Counted from the first letter of the stretch, positions 8,684-17,981 are shown. The stretch: DNA of 64,000 nt from Vibrio bathopelagicus (GCF_014879975.1 NZ_CP062501.1:1178001-1242000); one strand, 5' to 3'. Numbers and translations: made by a program. Notes: a model not told the origin generated them from the letters alone.

Positions 8684-9846
8684 TTTTTAGCTCCAGTAAG
8701 TTGCTCTTTGGTAAATAACGCTTGGTATTCAGGGATTGTCGGCTCATCAATAAAAATCTGTTCACCTGAAAACGCCTCGACAAAATGAAGTAAGTGTTTC
8801 TTGTCTTGTTCTGTTAATCCAAGAGGTTGAATCAAAGCGGATTTTGTCTGGGGAAACCCTGTTGTACGTCCATCATCATCTACCCCACCACGGTTGTAGA
8901 AATCAATGACCGCTTCTAACGTTGGGAGGGTTCCATTGTGCATAAACGGCGCGGTATATTTGGTATAACGCAAGCTAGGTGTACGAAATTTCCCTAACAT
9001 CTCTTTACGTTTCGCACGAAAGTAAGCACCTGGGTCGGCCTTTGTCGTACGGTACATCTGTTCGGTAACACCTTTAGAATACAGTTCAAATCGGAAGGTT
9101 ATTTGTGCTAAGCCATCATCGCTCCACCAAGGGCTTGGAGGGACGCCAATGTTGTAGAATTTTTGGTCTGACGCCAACGGTCCATTGTGGCAAGCTATGC
9201 AATTCGCTTTGCCTTCAAACAAAGCTTTACCCTTTAGTTGAGATTCAGATAATGCACTTTTATCTCCGAGTAGGTACTTATCAATTGGAGTATCACGTTG
9301 AACCATAGTGCGTTCAAACGCTGAAATAGCACGCCACGCATTATGAATTTTCGGTGTATCGTCGCCAAACACCTGTTTAAATCGCTCTACGTATTCAGGG
9401 ACTAACGCCAAACGAGCTTCCATAATGTCGTCTTCACCGTTGCCAGCGACCGCACCTTTTGCGGCGTCTTTGGCTTGCGCTTCTAACGACATAGCACTGC
9501 CAGCCCAAAACAGCTTGTCGTAATAAGCCGCATTAATAATAGTTTGGCTATTACGCCAATGAACCGTACCCGGATACCCCATAGAAAGGTCATCTGGAAA
9601 CCCCCAACCTTGGGACTGAATATGACACCCAGCACATGGGCTTGTGGTATCACCGCTTAAACGACCATCGAAAAATAAGATCTTTCCTAACTCTATTTTT
9701 TCGGGTGTTTGTTTGTTATCGGCAGGGATGGGCACTTCACCTAGAGGCGCGAGTGTTAGGTTGGCATGAGCAATAGTTGGAAATAACCCAATTCCGGATA
9801 GCCCAAATAGCACTACACGCGATACAGAGAATTTAGTTATGAGCAT
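8680..9846 (-). CDS. Di-haem cytochrome c peroxidase-like protein (MauG/CcpA family, IdrP-like)
   Basis: A 388-residue periplasmic protein with two CxxCH haem sites (CAGCH, CIACH), the FFDGRLSGD segment and the TPSLRYTKYTAPFMHNG segment of bacterial di-haem peroxidases. The start at ATG 9846 is chosen because GGAGG lies 9 nt upstream and a Sec signal follows (MLITKFSVSRV... ending AHA); an in-frame ATG at 9870 would be upstream of that site. It overlaps the preceding peroxidase gene by 14 nt. In iodate reducers the IdrP proteins are proposed to remove peroxide or reactive intermediates made near IdrAB; the same is inferred here. Confidence 0.83.
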   Translation of the reverse strand: MLITKFSVSRVVLFGLSGIGLFPTIAHANLTLAPLGEVPIPADNKQTPEKIELGKILFFDGRLSGDTTSPCAGCHIQSQGWGFPDDLSMGYPGTVHWRNSQTIINAAYYDKLFWAGSAMSLEAQAKDAAKGAVAGNGEDDIMEARLALVPEYVERFKQVFGDDTPKIHNAWRAISAFERTMVQRDTPIDKYLLGDKSALSESQLKGKALFEGKANCIACHNGPLASDQKFYNIGVPPSPWWSDDGLAQITFRFELYSKGVTEQMYRTTKADPGAYFRAKRKEMLGKFRTPSLRYTKYTAPFMHNGTLPTLEAVIDFYNRGGVDDDGRTTGFPQTKSALIQPLGLTEQDKKHLLHFVEAFSGEQIFIDEPTIPEYQALFTKEQLTGAKK

Positions 9847-10936
9847 TTGACCAATCCTCCGTATATTCATAACCAAAGTCATAATCTAGCCATTCGTACT
9901 TTTCGCCCACCAAAGGCTCACCAGATAAAGATTCCAAGAACGCAACCAACGCCTGTTTTTCTTGTTCTGTCAGGGAAAGTGCACTTAATCGAGAGTCTTT
10001 GTTAGAATCTTCGCCCCCGCCTTGGTTATAAAACTCAACCACATCTTCAAGTGTGTGTAACATGCCATTGTGCATATACGGCGCCGTCTGAGTAAGCTCT
10101 CGCAGTGTTGGAGTCATAAATTTACCTCGGTCACTACCATCGGCTTTGTGGGTTTGTACATGAGCCCCAACATCACGGGTTAGCGAAAGGTAATCTGGAA
10201 CGCCCATAAACATGTTGTAAGCAAGAAACGATTGATGTCGCATCGGATCAAGAAATACCTCATGGTTTTCCGGTACTCCCGTATTGTGTGCCTTTCCATC
10301 CGTGAACATAGAACCACTGTGGCATTGACTACACCCCGCTTTCCCAGAGAACAATTGCTTCCCCTGCGTTGCTAGATCGTTAAGATCACCCTGGTCAAAA
10401 GGGACGTTTATCGAAGTCAGTGTTTTCAAATATTCAGGTAAGGCTTTGCGAACGCCTCCATTCGACGGTTCACCAAGGTTTGCGGCTTTAAACATTTCAA
10501 CGTAAATAGGATCTTGTTTAAGTCGTTCTTGCATCAAACGCATGTCCATATTCATCAGCCAATCTTCCGTGATGTTTTCTCGAACCACATCGTTAAGATT
10601 CGTCCCGATACGACCATCGTGAAACCACACTTCCTTATAGACCGTATTAATGAGTGTTGGCGCATTACGAAAGCCATCACTCCCTGTATACGCAGGGCTT
10701 AAAGGTTCTGGAAAGGAGAAACCATTCGCCGGTATGTGGCAACTAGAGCAAGAGATCGAGTCGTCCCCTGACAAGCGCGTATCAAAAAACAGGCGTTTGC
10801 CTAATTCAGCCATTGCCAGGTCTATATTCATTGGAGGCAAAGCAGCGTGTAGAGTCGCAGAGAAAAAGGCGCACAATCCTATATAGCCAGTGCGTACAAA
10901 GCTTGTTCGTGCAAAGCTTTTTCGTGAAACGCTCAT
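9833..10936 (-). CDS. Di-haem cytochrome c peroxidase-like protein, first gene of the idr-like operon
   Basis: A 367-residue paralogue of the next gene, with two CxxCH sites (CSSCH, CSQCH), FFDTRLSGDD and TPTLRELTQTAPYMHNG. A Sec signal ends at TLHA. I start at ATG 10936: AAGGA is 6 nt before it, whereas the ATG two codons earlier would touch the ribosome site. Being promoter-proximal, it follows the FNR-like palindrome at 11000-11013. It probably has the same periplasmic peroxidase-type role as its neighbour; its true substrate is not known. Confidence 0.82.
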   Translation of the reverse strand: MSVSRKSFARTSFVRTGYIGLCAFFSATLHAALPPMNIDLAMAELGKRLFFDTRLSGDDSISCSSCHIPANGFSFPEPLSPAYTGSDGFRNAPTLINTVYKEVWFHDGRIGTNLNDVVRENITEDWLMNMDMRLMQERLKQDPIYVEMFKAANLGEPSNGGVRKALPEYLKTLTSINVPFDQGDLNDLATQGKQLFSGKAGCSQCHSGSMFTDGKAHNTGVPENHEVFLDPMRHQSFLAYNMFMGVPDYLSLTRDVGAHVQTHKADGSDRGKFMTPTLRELTQTAPYMHNGMLHTLEDVVEFYNQGGGEDSNKDSRLSALSLTEQEKQALVAFLESLSGEPLVGEKYEWLDYDFGYEYTEDWSNAHN

Positions 10937-10972
10937 CGGCATTCCTTTTCTGGATTACTATCAATGAACCCT

Positions 10973-11013
10973 ATTATTAACACGTGAAACATTAAAGATA
11001 TGATTAGGATCAT
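10973..11013 (-). promoter_or_regulatory. FNR-like promoter of the idr-like operon
   Basis: The palindrome ATGATTAGGATCAT (11000-11013) matches TTGAT-N4-ATCAA at 8 of 10 defined positions. On the minus strand an AATAAT (-10-like) lies at 10978-10973, which puts the palindrome centre near -41, the class II FNR position. It also sits 45-60 bp upstream of the divergent plus-strand gene and could serve both. Confidence 0.5.
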
Positions 11014-11057
11014 ACAACTGGAAATGATAAGAGTTATTATTCAAACTTGTTAATTCA

Positions 11058-13079
11058 GTGGTGCTTAAACAAATGTCTCTAGATAAATTCCTTCATAAAG
11101 TTGAACACAGCTACACGACCGGGGACACATCTAAACAGATTTTGGCCGCTCAAATTCTAGCGCGATTTCAATGTACTAAGCACAAAGTGATAGAGGGCTT
11201 AAAATCCGAGAATATAGACCTTGTGATCACAAGCCTAGAGTGTCTTACTTTAGATAATCAAGCTCCTATCGAGCCCATCATTCACTGCTTTCAATACTGG
11301 GATTACAGTGAAATAAAATTGGCCGCATTGCTTGCTATAGAGAGCAATCAACGCTCGGCAATGGCCACAGAGTTATTAGTAGAAGCGATATGCGATGGTA
11401 ACGATTATTGGGAAGGTGATTGGAATGATGGTGATGATATTAGTTTGATTGCTGCGCGCATTCTCGATAACCATAAACACAAGATAGACCGTAGCCAAGC
11501 TGACCGTTTGCTGGCCCTGCTTAAGAATGATCCCGAGCCAGACCTAAAAAGCAGACTCATATCCCTGTTGTCTCGTCACTCACCGGCTTTACTTGAAGGA
11601 AGTTACGCTCCAACAAGCATGGCCGAAGTGCGTATGTTTTTAAAAAGCACTCAAGACAAAGTGATGCTATACAAAGCAACACAGCACCCAGATCTTAGTT
11701 GCCAAAAAGTGGCATTTCAGCGTTTATCCGAGATGAATTGTCGTGAGTATTTGCAGATATTTTTAAGTGGCCTCTCTTACTCAGAACCATTAATCAGAAA
11801 AGTTTCAGTCGACCAATTGGCGAAATGGAATTACCAAGTAGATATAAAACATCTTAATTGGGGATTGCTACTGTCAGGAGTACCACTCAATACACTCGCA
11901 GGACTGCTTAATGAACGAGACAAACTGGATTTAATTAACCAGATCCAAAATCAACAGTATTTTCCCCAACTAACAAAATCAATCATTCAGCTAATTTCAA
12001 ATTTGGAAACTCAACACAGGCAACCGCAACTCAACCGGTTCTTACCGATGTTCTATCAGATCTTTTCAGGGCTAGATGAAGCAGAGCAACTCGACTGCCT
12101 AACCACCCTATTTGAAACGACCAACGAACAACTGAGTGTTGCTTTCATCCGTCAACAATTACACTCTCACACTTGCAGCAACTCGATCAAGCGGCTACTT
12201 ATCGAGCATTTATCCTTGAACCAAAACGCCAGCCACCAAAACTATTTGAAAGAGCTGACTATGGGGACAACCGATATAATTGCTACAGAAGCTTTAAGCA
12301 AAAGCACACCTTCAACTGAAGTTCCTCTTACAGATACAACGTTTAATGAGCGAAGCGTTATCCCCGACGGCAAACCAATACAAGTTACCTCGACACTTGA
12401 TGCCTTAAAACAAGCATCACTCTCCACTCCCACAGCAAAAAAGTCACTGAAGAAATCAGCAAAAATTGAGAACTTACAAAATCAAGCGCTAGCTATCGAA
12501 TTCTGCGTAAACAAAACATGGCTGATAAACCTGTGCTCTGAAGATAAAATAGACAACTTAACCAAAACCGCATTTCACGCCTTAATTATTGCCTTATCTC
12601 GACACGATATACACTTTGCCGATATTCAAACGCAACGCTTTAGTCTGTCAGTATTAGAGTTGGTACTAGATGAAGAGAGCGAGGATACAGAAAGCATTAT
12701 CAGTTGGCTTGGCGATGATTGGATACAGCAACACCGCTTGCAACTAACAGCATCACCCCGCCTCTCTGTGAAAGTTGCTTTAATACAACACGCCAATGAC
12801 GAGCTGCAATTATGTGAACTGTTCAAGCATCCGTATATCGGCATTCAGAACGCGGCACTAAACCGACTTAGACTGAATAATGTTTATTCCGATAAAAAGC
12901 TGATTCACATGATTTTAGAAGATCCGTTACTTTATCCACAACTGGCACTGTTTGACATCAATACGGTTTACGAGGCGCTTGGAGATAGACTACAAAACGC
13001 ACCATTGACTGCGCTTCAAGCCGCTCTTGTATTTCAGGAAGCAACGAGCAATAACTGCTTTTCGGGAAGCGAAAACTAA
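11058..13079 (+). CDS. Helical-repeat (HEAT-like) protein of unknown function, divergent from the idr-like operon
   Basis: A 673-residue soluble protein without signal peptide or membrane helix. The N-terminal 350 residues consist of paired amphipathic helices of about 30-40 residues (e.g. KQILAAQILARF, EIKLAALLAIESN, LKSRLISLLSRH), as in HEAT/ARM solenoids. A Ser/Thr/Lys-rich linker at about 400-470 leads to a second helical domain. The GTG at 11058 gives the longest form; an ATG at 11073 (MSLDKF) is equally possible and neither has a clear ribosome site. I do not recognise the family. Position suggests an assembly or regulatory partner of the redox operon. Confidence 0.7.
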   Translation: MVLKQMSLDKFLHKVEHSYTTGDTSKQILAAQILARFQCTKHKVIEGLKSENIDLVITSLECLTLDNQAPIEPIIHCFQYWDYSEIKLAALLAIESNQRSAMATELLVEAICDGNDYWEGDWNDGDDISLIAARILDNHKHKIDRSQADRLLALLKNDPEPDLKSRLISLLSRHSPALLEGSYAPTSMAEVRMFLKSTQDKVMLYKATQHPDLSCQKVAFQRLSEMNCREYLQIFLSGLSYSEPLIRKVSVDQLAKWNYQVDIKHLNWGLLLSGVPLNTLAGLLNERDKLDLINQIQNQQYFPQLTKSIIQLISNLETQHRQPQLNRFLPMFYQIFSGLDEAEQLDCLTTLFETTNEQLSVAFIRQQLHSHTCSNSIKRLLIEHLSLNQNASHQNYLKELTMGTTDIIATEALSKSTPSTEVPLTDTTFNERSVIPDGKPIQVTSTLDALKQASLSTPTAKKSLKKSAKIENLQNQALAIEFCVNKTWLINLCSEDKIDNLTKTAFHALIIALSRHDIHFADIQTQRFSLSVLELVLDEESEDTESIISWLGDDWIQQHRLQLTASPRLSVKVALIQHANDELQLCELFKHPYIGIQNAALNRLRLNNVYSDKKLIHMILEDPLLYPQLALFDINTVYEALGDRLQNAPLTALQAALVFQEATSNNCFSGSEN

Positions 13080-13150
13080 GCAGCATGAGGCGTCGATGCA
13101 AAGTCTCGTTGAGGTTGATAGATTTGAGGAAAAGTAGGAATTTTAGATAC

Positions 13151-13173
13151 AAAAAAACCAGCTTTAAGCTGGT
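13151..13173 (-). terminator. Terminator of the first tRNA cluster
   Basis: Minus-strand stem-loop ACCAGCTT-A-AAGCTGGT followed by seven T. It ends the tRNA operon transcribed leftward from about 13975. Confidence 0.85.
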
Positions 13174-13219
13174 CATCTATAAAATCGGTTTTAGCCGAAG
13201 TAACGTTTAGTTGTGATAA

Positions 13220-13293
13220 TGGAGGCGCCTCCCGGAGTCGAACCGAGGTCCACGGATTTGCAATCCGCTGCATAGCCACTCTGCCAAGGCGCC
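13220..13293 (-). tRNA. tRNA-Cys (GCA)
   Basis: 74 nt including encoded CCA. Acceptor stem GGCGCCT/AGGCGCC, anticodon GCA in the GATTGCAAATC loop, and a GGTTCGA T-loop. It is distal in a five-tRNA operon. Confidence 0.95.
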
Positions 13294-13358
13294 TTCAAAT
13301 AGTGTTTTAAGAGAACTACTCTGTTGATTCCTACCAAACAAGATAGCAATCAAATAGA

Positions 13359-13445
13359 TGGTGCCCCGGGCCGGACTTGAACCGGCACAGCGCGAACGCC
13401 GAGGGATTTTAAATCCCTTGTGTCTACCAATTCCACCACCAGGGC
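13359..13445 (-). tRNA. tRNA-Leu (UAA)
   Basis: 87 nt with the long variable arm of class II tRNAs, anticodon TAA in GATTTAAAATC, acceptor GCCCTGG/CCGGGGC, and encoded CCA. Confidence 0.95.
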
Positions 13446-13526
13446 ACGCAATTCTTTATTGCGATGCCGATTACTGAAAAGTAAAACACCATCTTAATGT
13501 CGAAGCCAATCAACATTACAAAATTT

Positions 13527-13602
13527 TGGAGCGATACATCGGGTTCGAACCGATGACCTCAACCTTGGCAAGGTTGCGCTCTACCAACTGAGCTAGTATC
13601 GC
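13527..13602 (-). tRNA. tRNA-Gly (GCC)
   Basis: 76 nt, acceptor GCGATAC/GTATCGC, anticodon GCC in CTTGCCAAG, T-loop GGTTCGAAC, encoded CCA. Confidence 0.95.
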
Positions 13603-13654
13603 ATTTTCATTCTTCTTATTTATCCCTTCTTGTAAGCAAAAAGGAAAAAGAGAA

Positions 13655-13728
13655 TGGAGGCGCCTCCCGGAGTCGAACCGAGGTCCACGGATTTGCAATC
13701 CGCTGCATAGCCACTCTGCCAAGGCGCC
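13655..13728 (-). tRNA. tRNA-Cys (GCA), second copy in cluster
   Basis: Identical to the copy at 13220-13293, with anticodon GCA and encoded CCA. Confidence 0.95.
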
Positions 13729-13811
13729 TTTATCAACATAAAAATATATTGAAGTGTTTAAAGAGAACCACTCTTTGTTCAACACTCTACTTAAAGTAGA
13801 AACTAGATAGA

Positions 13812-13898
13812 TGGTGCCCCGGGCCGGACTTGAACCGGCACAGCGCGAACGCCGAGGGATTTTAAATCCCTTGTGTCTACCAATTCCACCACCAGGGC
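13812..13898 (-). tRNA. tRNA-Leu (UAA), first gene of the cluster
   Basis: Identical to the copy at 13359-13445. It is promoter-proximal in this operon; the second cluster lacks an equivalent. Confidence 0.95.
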
Positions 13899-13974
13899 AA
13901 CGCAATCATGCGATGCTGATTACTGAAGAGTAAAACACCATCTCTCAGCGACCTAAGCCGTGAGAACGAGGTGT

Positions 13975-14002
13975 ACTTTAACGGATGAAAAAAATTCGTC
14001 AA
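13975..14002 (-). promoter_or_regulatory. Promoter of the first tRNA cluster
   Basis: On the minus strand, TTGACG (-35), 16 bp, TAAAGT (-10). The rest of the 13899-14246 gap holds no gene that I can see. The same layout occurs at the second cluster. Confidence 0.7.
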
Positions 14003-14246
14003 CAATAAATTTTATCTTTCAATTCAAGTGATTAATTATCGAACTCAAACGAATGAATTTGATGCAGCTTGTACGGTTCTTATACGTAGATTTAGAGTTT
14101 TCGCAGGAACTCATAAGCAGAAATCCAGTTTGAAGATTCACTAAATACTGCTGATTTTATTGAATGAACGAAACAGCCCCTCGTTTTCATGTGCTTTTCA
14201 CATTCAAAGGCTAGAGTTTATGTAACTATTATTACGAAATGAAAAC

Positions 14247-15035
14247 GTGAAACCACTCAAACGATACCAATATGAACGCTACGCCGTGCTCTGTAACCTC
14301 GCCTACCCTAGAGTCTTTAAGCAAACTCGTTACGGTTTCGATCCTAATGGACAGCGCATCATAAAGAATCAATTTGGCAAAACCATGATTCGAGTCTTAT
14401 GGAGCAGCGACAAAGACGAAGTGGTCGTCGTTATCAAAGGTTCACACAGTGTTTCTGATTGGCTACTCACTTTCGCGTTATGGACCAGAAGCTGTAAAAG
14501 GATTGGGCTGAACTATCGTGTTCATGCTGGTTTCTATCATCTCATGTTCCAAGAAAGCCAACCGAGTCGCAACGAAGACAAGCTTGGGCAAACCGTTATC
14601 GAACGCTTAGAAGCCACGCTCGCACCTTTGTTAGAACAAGGAAAAAGGATTTCTATCACCGGCCATTCTTCTGGCGGCGCTATTGGTTGCGTGTTTGCTG
14701 ATTATCTGGACCAAAAGCATCCAGGTTGCATCAAACGAATCGTCACGTTTGGCCAACCTGCAATTGGTAATTGGAGCTTTAAACAGAACTACCGTTTGAG
14801 CAAAAAAACCTACCGTATCTGTTGTGACATCGATATTGTCACCTTCATGCCGCCCGTGCCCCTATTGTATTGGCATGTAGGGAAAGTGCTTTGGCTTTAT
14901 AATGGCAGGATCTATGAAAACACACCTACGTTAATACGCCTCGGACGCTCAATTTTCAGTTGGTTGATCCGGCCTTTCTCTTACCACCTAATGAGCAAGT
15001 ATATCCGTAACAAAGATTTCTTCGATAAACACTGA
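14247..15035 (+). CDS. Class 3 lipase family protein
   Basis: A 262-residue cytoplasmic alpha/beta hydrolase of the lipase class 3 family. The nucleophile elbow is GHSSG within ITGHSSGGAIG, preceded by the oxyanion-side segment VVIKGSHSVSDWL and followed by VTFGQPAIGN, with a likely catalytic Asp in CDIDIVTF. It has no signal peptide. The start is taken as GTG at 14247; a preceding ATG at 14239 opens a three-codon frame that stops on this GTG (ATGAAAACGTGA). Physiological substrate unknown. It lies between the two tRNA clusters. Confidence 0.78.
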   Translation: MKPLKRYQYERYAVLCNLAYPRVFKQTRYGFDPNGQRIIKNQFGKTMIRVLWSSDKDEVVVVIKGSHSVSDWLLTFALWTRSCKRIGLNYRVHAGFYHLMFQESQPSRNEDKLGQTVIERLEATLAPLLEQGKRISITGHSSGGAIGCVFADYLDQKHPGCIKRIVTFGQPAIGNWSFKQNYRLSKKTYRICCDIDIVTFMPPVPLLYWHVGKVLWLYNGRIYENTPTLIRLGRSIFSWLIRPFSYHLMSKYIRNKDFFDKH

Positions 15036-15065
15036 AACAATGAATCAAGTTGACGCTGGCTGCAT

Positions 15066-15099
15066 AAAAAAGAGCACAAGCCGATGATGACTTGTGCTC
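15066..15099 (-). terminator. Terminator downstream of the chemotaxis receptor
   Basis: Stem GAGCACAAG/CTTGTGCTC with a 10-nt loop, followed on the minus strand by six T. It ends the minus-strand receptor gene and may also serve the convergent lipase gene. Confidence 0.82.
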
Positions 15100-15155
15100 T
15101 GTATAGGTTTAACCGAACTTAAAGTTTAAACCTTGAGAGTTCCTGTTTGAGATCG

Positions 15156-17000
15156 TTAGCTGAGTTGATCGGCTTGCGAAACGGCATCTGTCGCATCAAG
15201 CGCCATCACATCACTGACTTCGCGTACAGACTCAGTATTCGCATTGATTTCCGCGGTGACTAAAGACTGTTCTTCAGCGGCAGAGGCAATCTGAGTCGCC
15301 ATATCACTGATCATCTGAATCGCTTCACGGATTTGAGCTAAGCTCTCTCCGGCCATATCCACATCGTGTACGCTTGTTTTCGCCATATCATGGCTTTGCG
15401 TCATCACTTTAACCGCACCATTGGTCGCTTGCTGTAGGCGTTTGATTTTATCTTCGATCTCTTCTGTTGAAGCATGAGTACGTTGAGAAAGCACACGAAC
15501 TTCATCGGCAACCACAGCAAAACCTCTGCCTTGCTCGCCTGCCCTTGCAGCTTCAATGGCCGCATTGAGCGCGAGTAAGTTCGTTTGCTCCGCTATTTCA
15601 CGAATCGTCGCCAAGATAGACGCGATTTGCTGACCATGCTCTTCAAGCTCGCTGATGATAGACACAGCGCTTGTTAGCTCAGTAGCAAGCTCATTGATCG
15701 AGGACTGGCTTTTGGCCATCTGTTGGAACCCTTGCTCGCTCAATTCCACCGAGTGAGTCGCACTTTTAGCCGTACTCTCAGCATTCGTTGCTATTTCTGC
15801 TGTTGCTGTCGCCATTTCTGTCACTGCAGTCGCCACCATCGTGATCTCATCTTGTTGCATGCTCACACTGTCACTGCGCTTCATCGCGCTGGAATTAGCA
15901 TGCTCGGCACCACTGTTCATCGCGGTAGAAACTTGAGTGACGTTTTGCATCATTTGATGGAGCCGATCAACGAAGACATTAAATTTATCGGCAAGTTGAC
16001 CCACCTCATCTTGGCTCGACACTTGTAGTCTTTGTGTGAGGTCGCCTTCCCCTTCCGCAATATCAGCTAATGCTTCACTCACTCGACCCAGCTCAACTAA
16101 TTGACGGGCCACAAACCATGAGGTTGCCGCAGCCATAACGATCAATACAATCAAACCTGTAGTGATTTGGCTAATCAACATATCGAACAGCGGTTGTTCA
16201 AGTACGTCTTTATCCATTTCAATCACAAGTAACCAGTCAGTGCCTTTAATTGGCTCTGCCATGATGACTCGCTCGGCGCCGTCCACTTGAGTAAAGATTG
16301 TCGTCAAATTTTGCGCAGCACTATTCAAGCCAGACACACTCAGCTCTGGCGCAATATCATTGACTTGTTTCAGAATGAAATCTTTATTTTGATGAGCAAC
16401 GACCGTTCCTTGCTTGTCAATCAGAATCGCACGTCCATTCCCTGGAACCTGAATGGCTAATACGTCTTCAATCAATTTGTCTAATGCCAAGTTTGATGCC
16501 ACAACACCGATGATCGATCCATTCTCGGTCACAGGGTCTGTCAGTGTCACCACCAAGGTTTGCATCGTCACACTCACATACGGCTTGGTTGTCACTGCAC
16601 GGTTCTCTGCTAAGGTTTGTTTATACCAACCTCGGACTCTTGGGTCGTAACCCGCTTTATTCAATGAAGGATCATGACGGAACATCTCACCTTCTTTGTT
16701 ACCGTAATAACTCAACCCAAACCCACCAGATACCAAGGTTTGACGTAAATGAGGAACGATATCTATTGAAGGGTTAAGCTGCACTTGTTGCTTAAGCCCG
16801 TGTACTGCTTGTTTCTTATCATAAAACCAGTCACTGATGCCCTTAGCATGGGCTTGAAGTGTGTTGCGACTTTCACTTTCTATTGCTTGCCAGCTGTTTG
16901 TTTGAAAAGTCTTATAACCCATGAAAAGAAGAATGGCAGATGTAACAGCAATCGCCAAAACTACAGAGAAAACCATTTTCCTCTTTAGACTAAATTGCAT
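15156..17000 (-). CDS. Methyl-accepting chemotaxis protein with dCache sensor; C-terminal frameshift
   Basis: A 614-residue receptor: TM1 at about 10-32 ([17 protein letters not shown]), a periplasmic double Cache domain to about 275, TM2 ([17 protein letters not shown]), HAMP, then the signalling hairpin tip [32 protein letters not shown] read in two overlapping parts. ATG 17000 is preferred over 17024 because AGAGG is 9 nt before it. The stop after QADQLS is abrupt: the next reading frame continues as [13 protein letters not shown] and then stops, which is the usual Vibrio receptor tail. A single-base indel near 15160 has removed it. The ligand cannot be predicted. Confidence 0.88.
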   Translation of the reverse strand: MQFSLKRKMVFSVVLAIAVTSAILLFMGYKTFQTNSWQAIESESRNTLQAHAKGISDWFYDKKQAVHGLKQQVQLNPSIDIVPHLRQTLVSGGFGLSYYGNKEGEMFRHDPSLNKAGYDPRVRGWYKQTLAENRAVTTKPYVSVTMQTLVVTLTDPVTENGSIIGVVASNLALDKLIEDVLAIQVPGNGRAILIDKQGTVVAHQNKDFILKQVNDIAPELSVSGLNSAAQNLTTIFTQVDGAERVIMAEPIKGTDWLLVIEMDKDVLEQPLFDMLISQITTGLIVLIVMAAATSWFVARQLVELGRVSEALADIAEGEGDLTQRLQVSSQDEVGQLADKFNVFVDRLHQMMQNVTQVSTAMNSGAEHANSSAMKRSDSVSMQQDEITMVATAVTEMATATAEIATNAESTAKSATHSVELSEQGFQQMAKSQSSINELATELTSAVSIISELEEHGQQIASILATIREIAEQTNLLALNAAIEAARAGEQGRGFAVVADEVRVLSQRTHASTEEIEDKIKRLQQATNGAVKVMTQSHDMAKTSVHDVDMAGESLAQIREAIQMISDMATQIASAAEEQSLVTAEINANTESVREVSDVMALDATDAVSQADQLS

Positions 17001-17244
17001 ATTTAAGAACCTCTTATAGAACAATTAAAGAAATATAAAGAGGGACACTATCACTCATACACATGTTTTAATTAGGGTTATCCCATAAAACAATGAAACA
17101 AATTGAGCATTGTGGCTAATTGTGACTTTGATTTATTTAGCGGTCTATCAACAAAGGTTCAACTTAGGATTTCATCAAAAGAGTGTTGGTCTTCGAAAGG
17201 TAAAAGGGATAAATAAAGAGGCAAAGATGAAGAAGTCAGAAACG

Positions 17245-17273
17245 AAAAAACCAGCCACGAGGACTGGTTTTTT
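17245..17273 (-). terminator. Terminator of the second tRNA cluster
   Basis: AAAACCAG/CTGGTTTT stem with a 9-nt loop, A-rich before and T-rich after on both strands. It ends the leftward tRNA transcript. Confidence 0.82.
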
Positions 17274-17281
17274 CTAAATGA

Positions 17282-17355
17282 TGGAGGCGCCTCCCGGAGT
17301 CGAACCGAGGTCCACGGATTTGCAATCCGCTGCATAGCCACTCTGCCAAGGCGCC
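17282..17355 (-). tRNA. tRNA-Cys (GCA), second cluster
   Basis: 74 nt, identical to the first-cluster copies, with anticodon GCA and encoded CCA. Confidence 0.95.
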
Positions 17356-17420
17356 TTCAAATAGTGTTTTAAGAGAACTACTCTGTTGATTCCTACCAAA
17401 CAAGATAGCAATCAAATAGA

Positions 17421-17507
17421 TGGTGCCCCGGGCCGGACTTGAACCGGCACAGCGCGAACGCCGAGGGATTTTAAATCCCTTGTGTCTACCAATTCCACCA
17501 CCAGGGC
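17421..17507 (-). tRNA. tRNA-Leu (UAA), second cluster
   Basis: 87 nt, identical to the first-cluster copies, with anticodon TAA, long variable arm and encoded CCA. Confidence 0.95.
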
Positions 17508-17587
17508 ACGCAATTCTTTATTGCGATGCCGATTACTGAAAAGTAAAACACCATCTTAATGTCGAAATGAATCAACATTACAAAATT

Positions 17588-17663
17588 TGGAGCGATACAT
17601 CGGGTTCGAACCGATGACCTCAACCTTGGCAAGGTTGCGCTCTACCAACTGAGCTAGTATCGC
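17588..17663 (-). tRNA. tRNA-Gly (GCC), second cluster
   Basis: 76 nt, identical to the copy at 13527-13602, with anticodon GCC and encoded CCA. Confidence 0.95.
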
Positions 17664-17711
17664 AATTTCATTCTTCTAATTTCTCATTAATTAAATGAGA
17701 GAGAAAGAGAA

Positions 17712-17785
17712 TGGAGGCGCCTCCCGGAGTCGAACCGAGGTCCACGGATTTGCAATCCGCTGCATAGCCACTCTGCCAAGGCGCC
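17712..17785 (-). tRNA. tRNA-Cys (GCA), first gene of the second cluster
   Basis: 74 nt, identical to the other Cys copies; promoter-proximal here. Confidence 0.95.
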
Positions 17786-17840
17786 ATTTTCCAACACGTT
17801 AGAACCGACTAAACGTTAGCCCCGCTGTGTTCGGGTGCCT

Positions 17841-17868
17841 ACTTTACGGATTGAGTGAAGATAGTCAA
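17841..17868 (-). promoter_or_regulatory. Promoter of the second tRNA cluster
   Basis: On the minus strand, TTGACT (-35), 16 bp, TAAAGT (-10), followed by a GC-rich stretch (CACCCGAACACAGCGGGG) resembling the discriminator of growth-rate-controlled stable RNA promoters. Confidence 0.7.
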
Positions 17869-17981
17869 ACAAAAATGTGAATTTAAATTCTGTTTGCTGA
17901 CATTTAAATCAAATTGCTGCATGTTCGATCTTTTCATTCAAAAAGCATACAGCAAACTCGATTCAATTAAGGTGTTTGGCA

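Noticed and set aside
13516..13905. 129-codon open frame on the minus strand
   Set aside because: It is read straight through tRNA-Gly, tRNA-Cys and tRNA-Leu genes and is not a protein gene.
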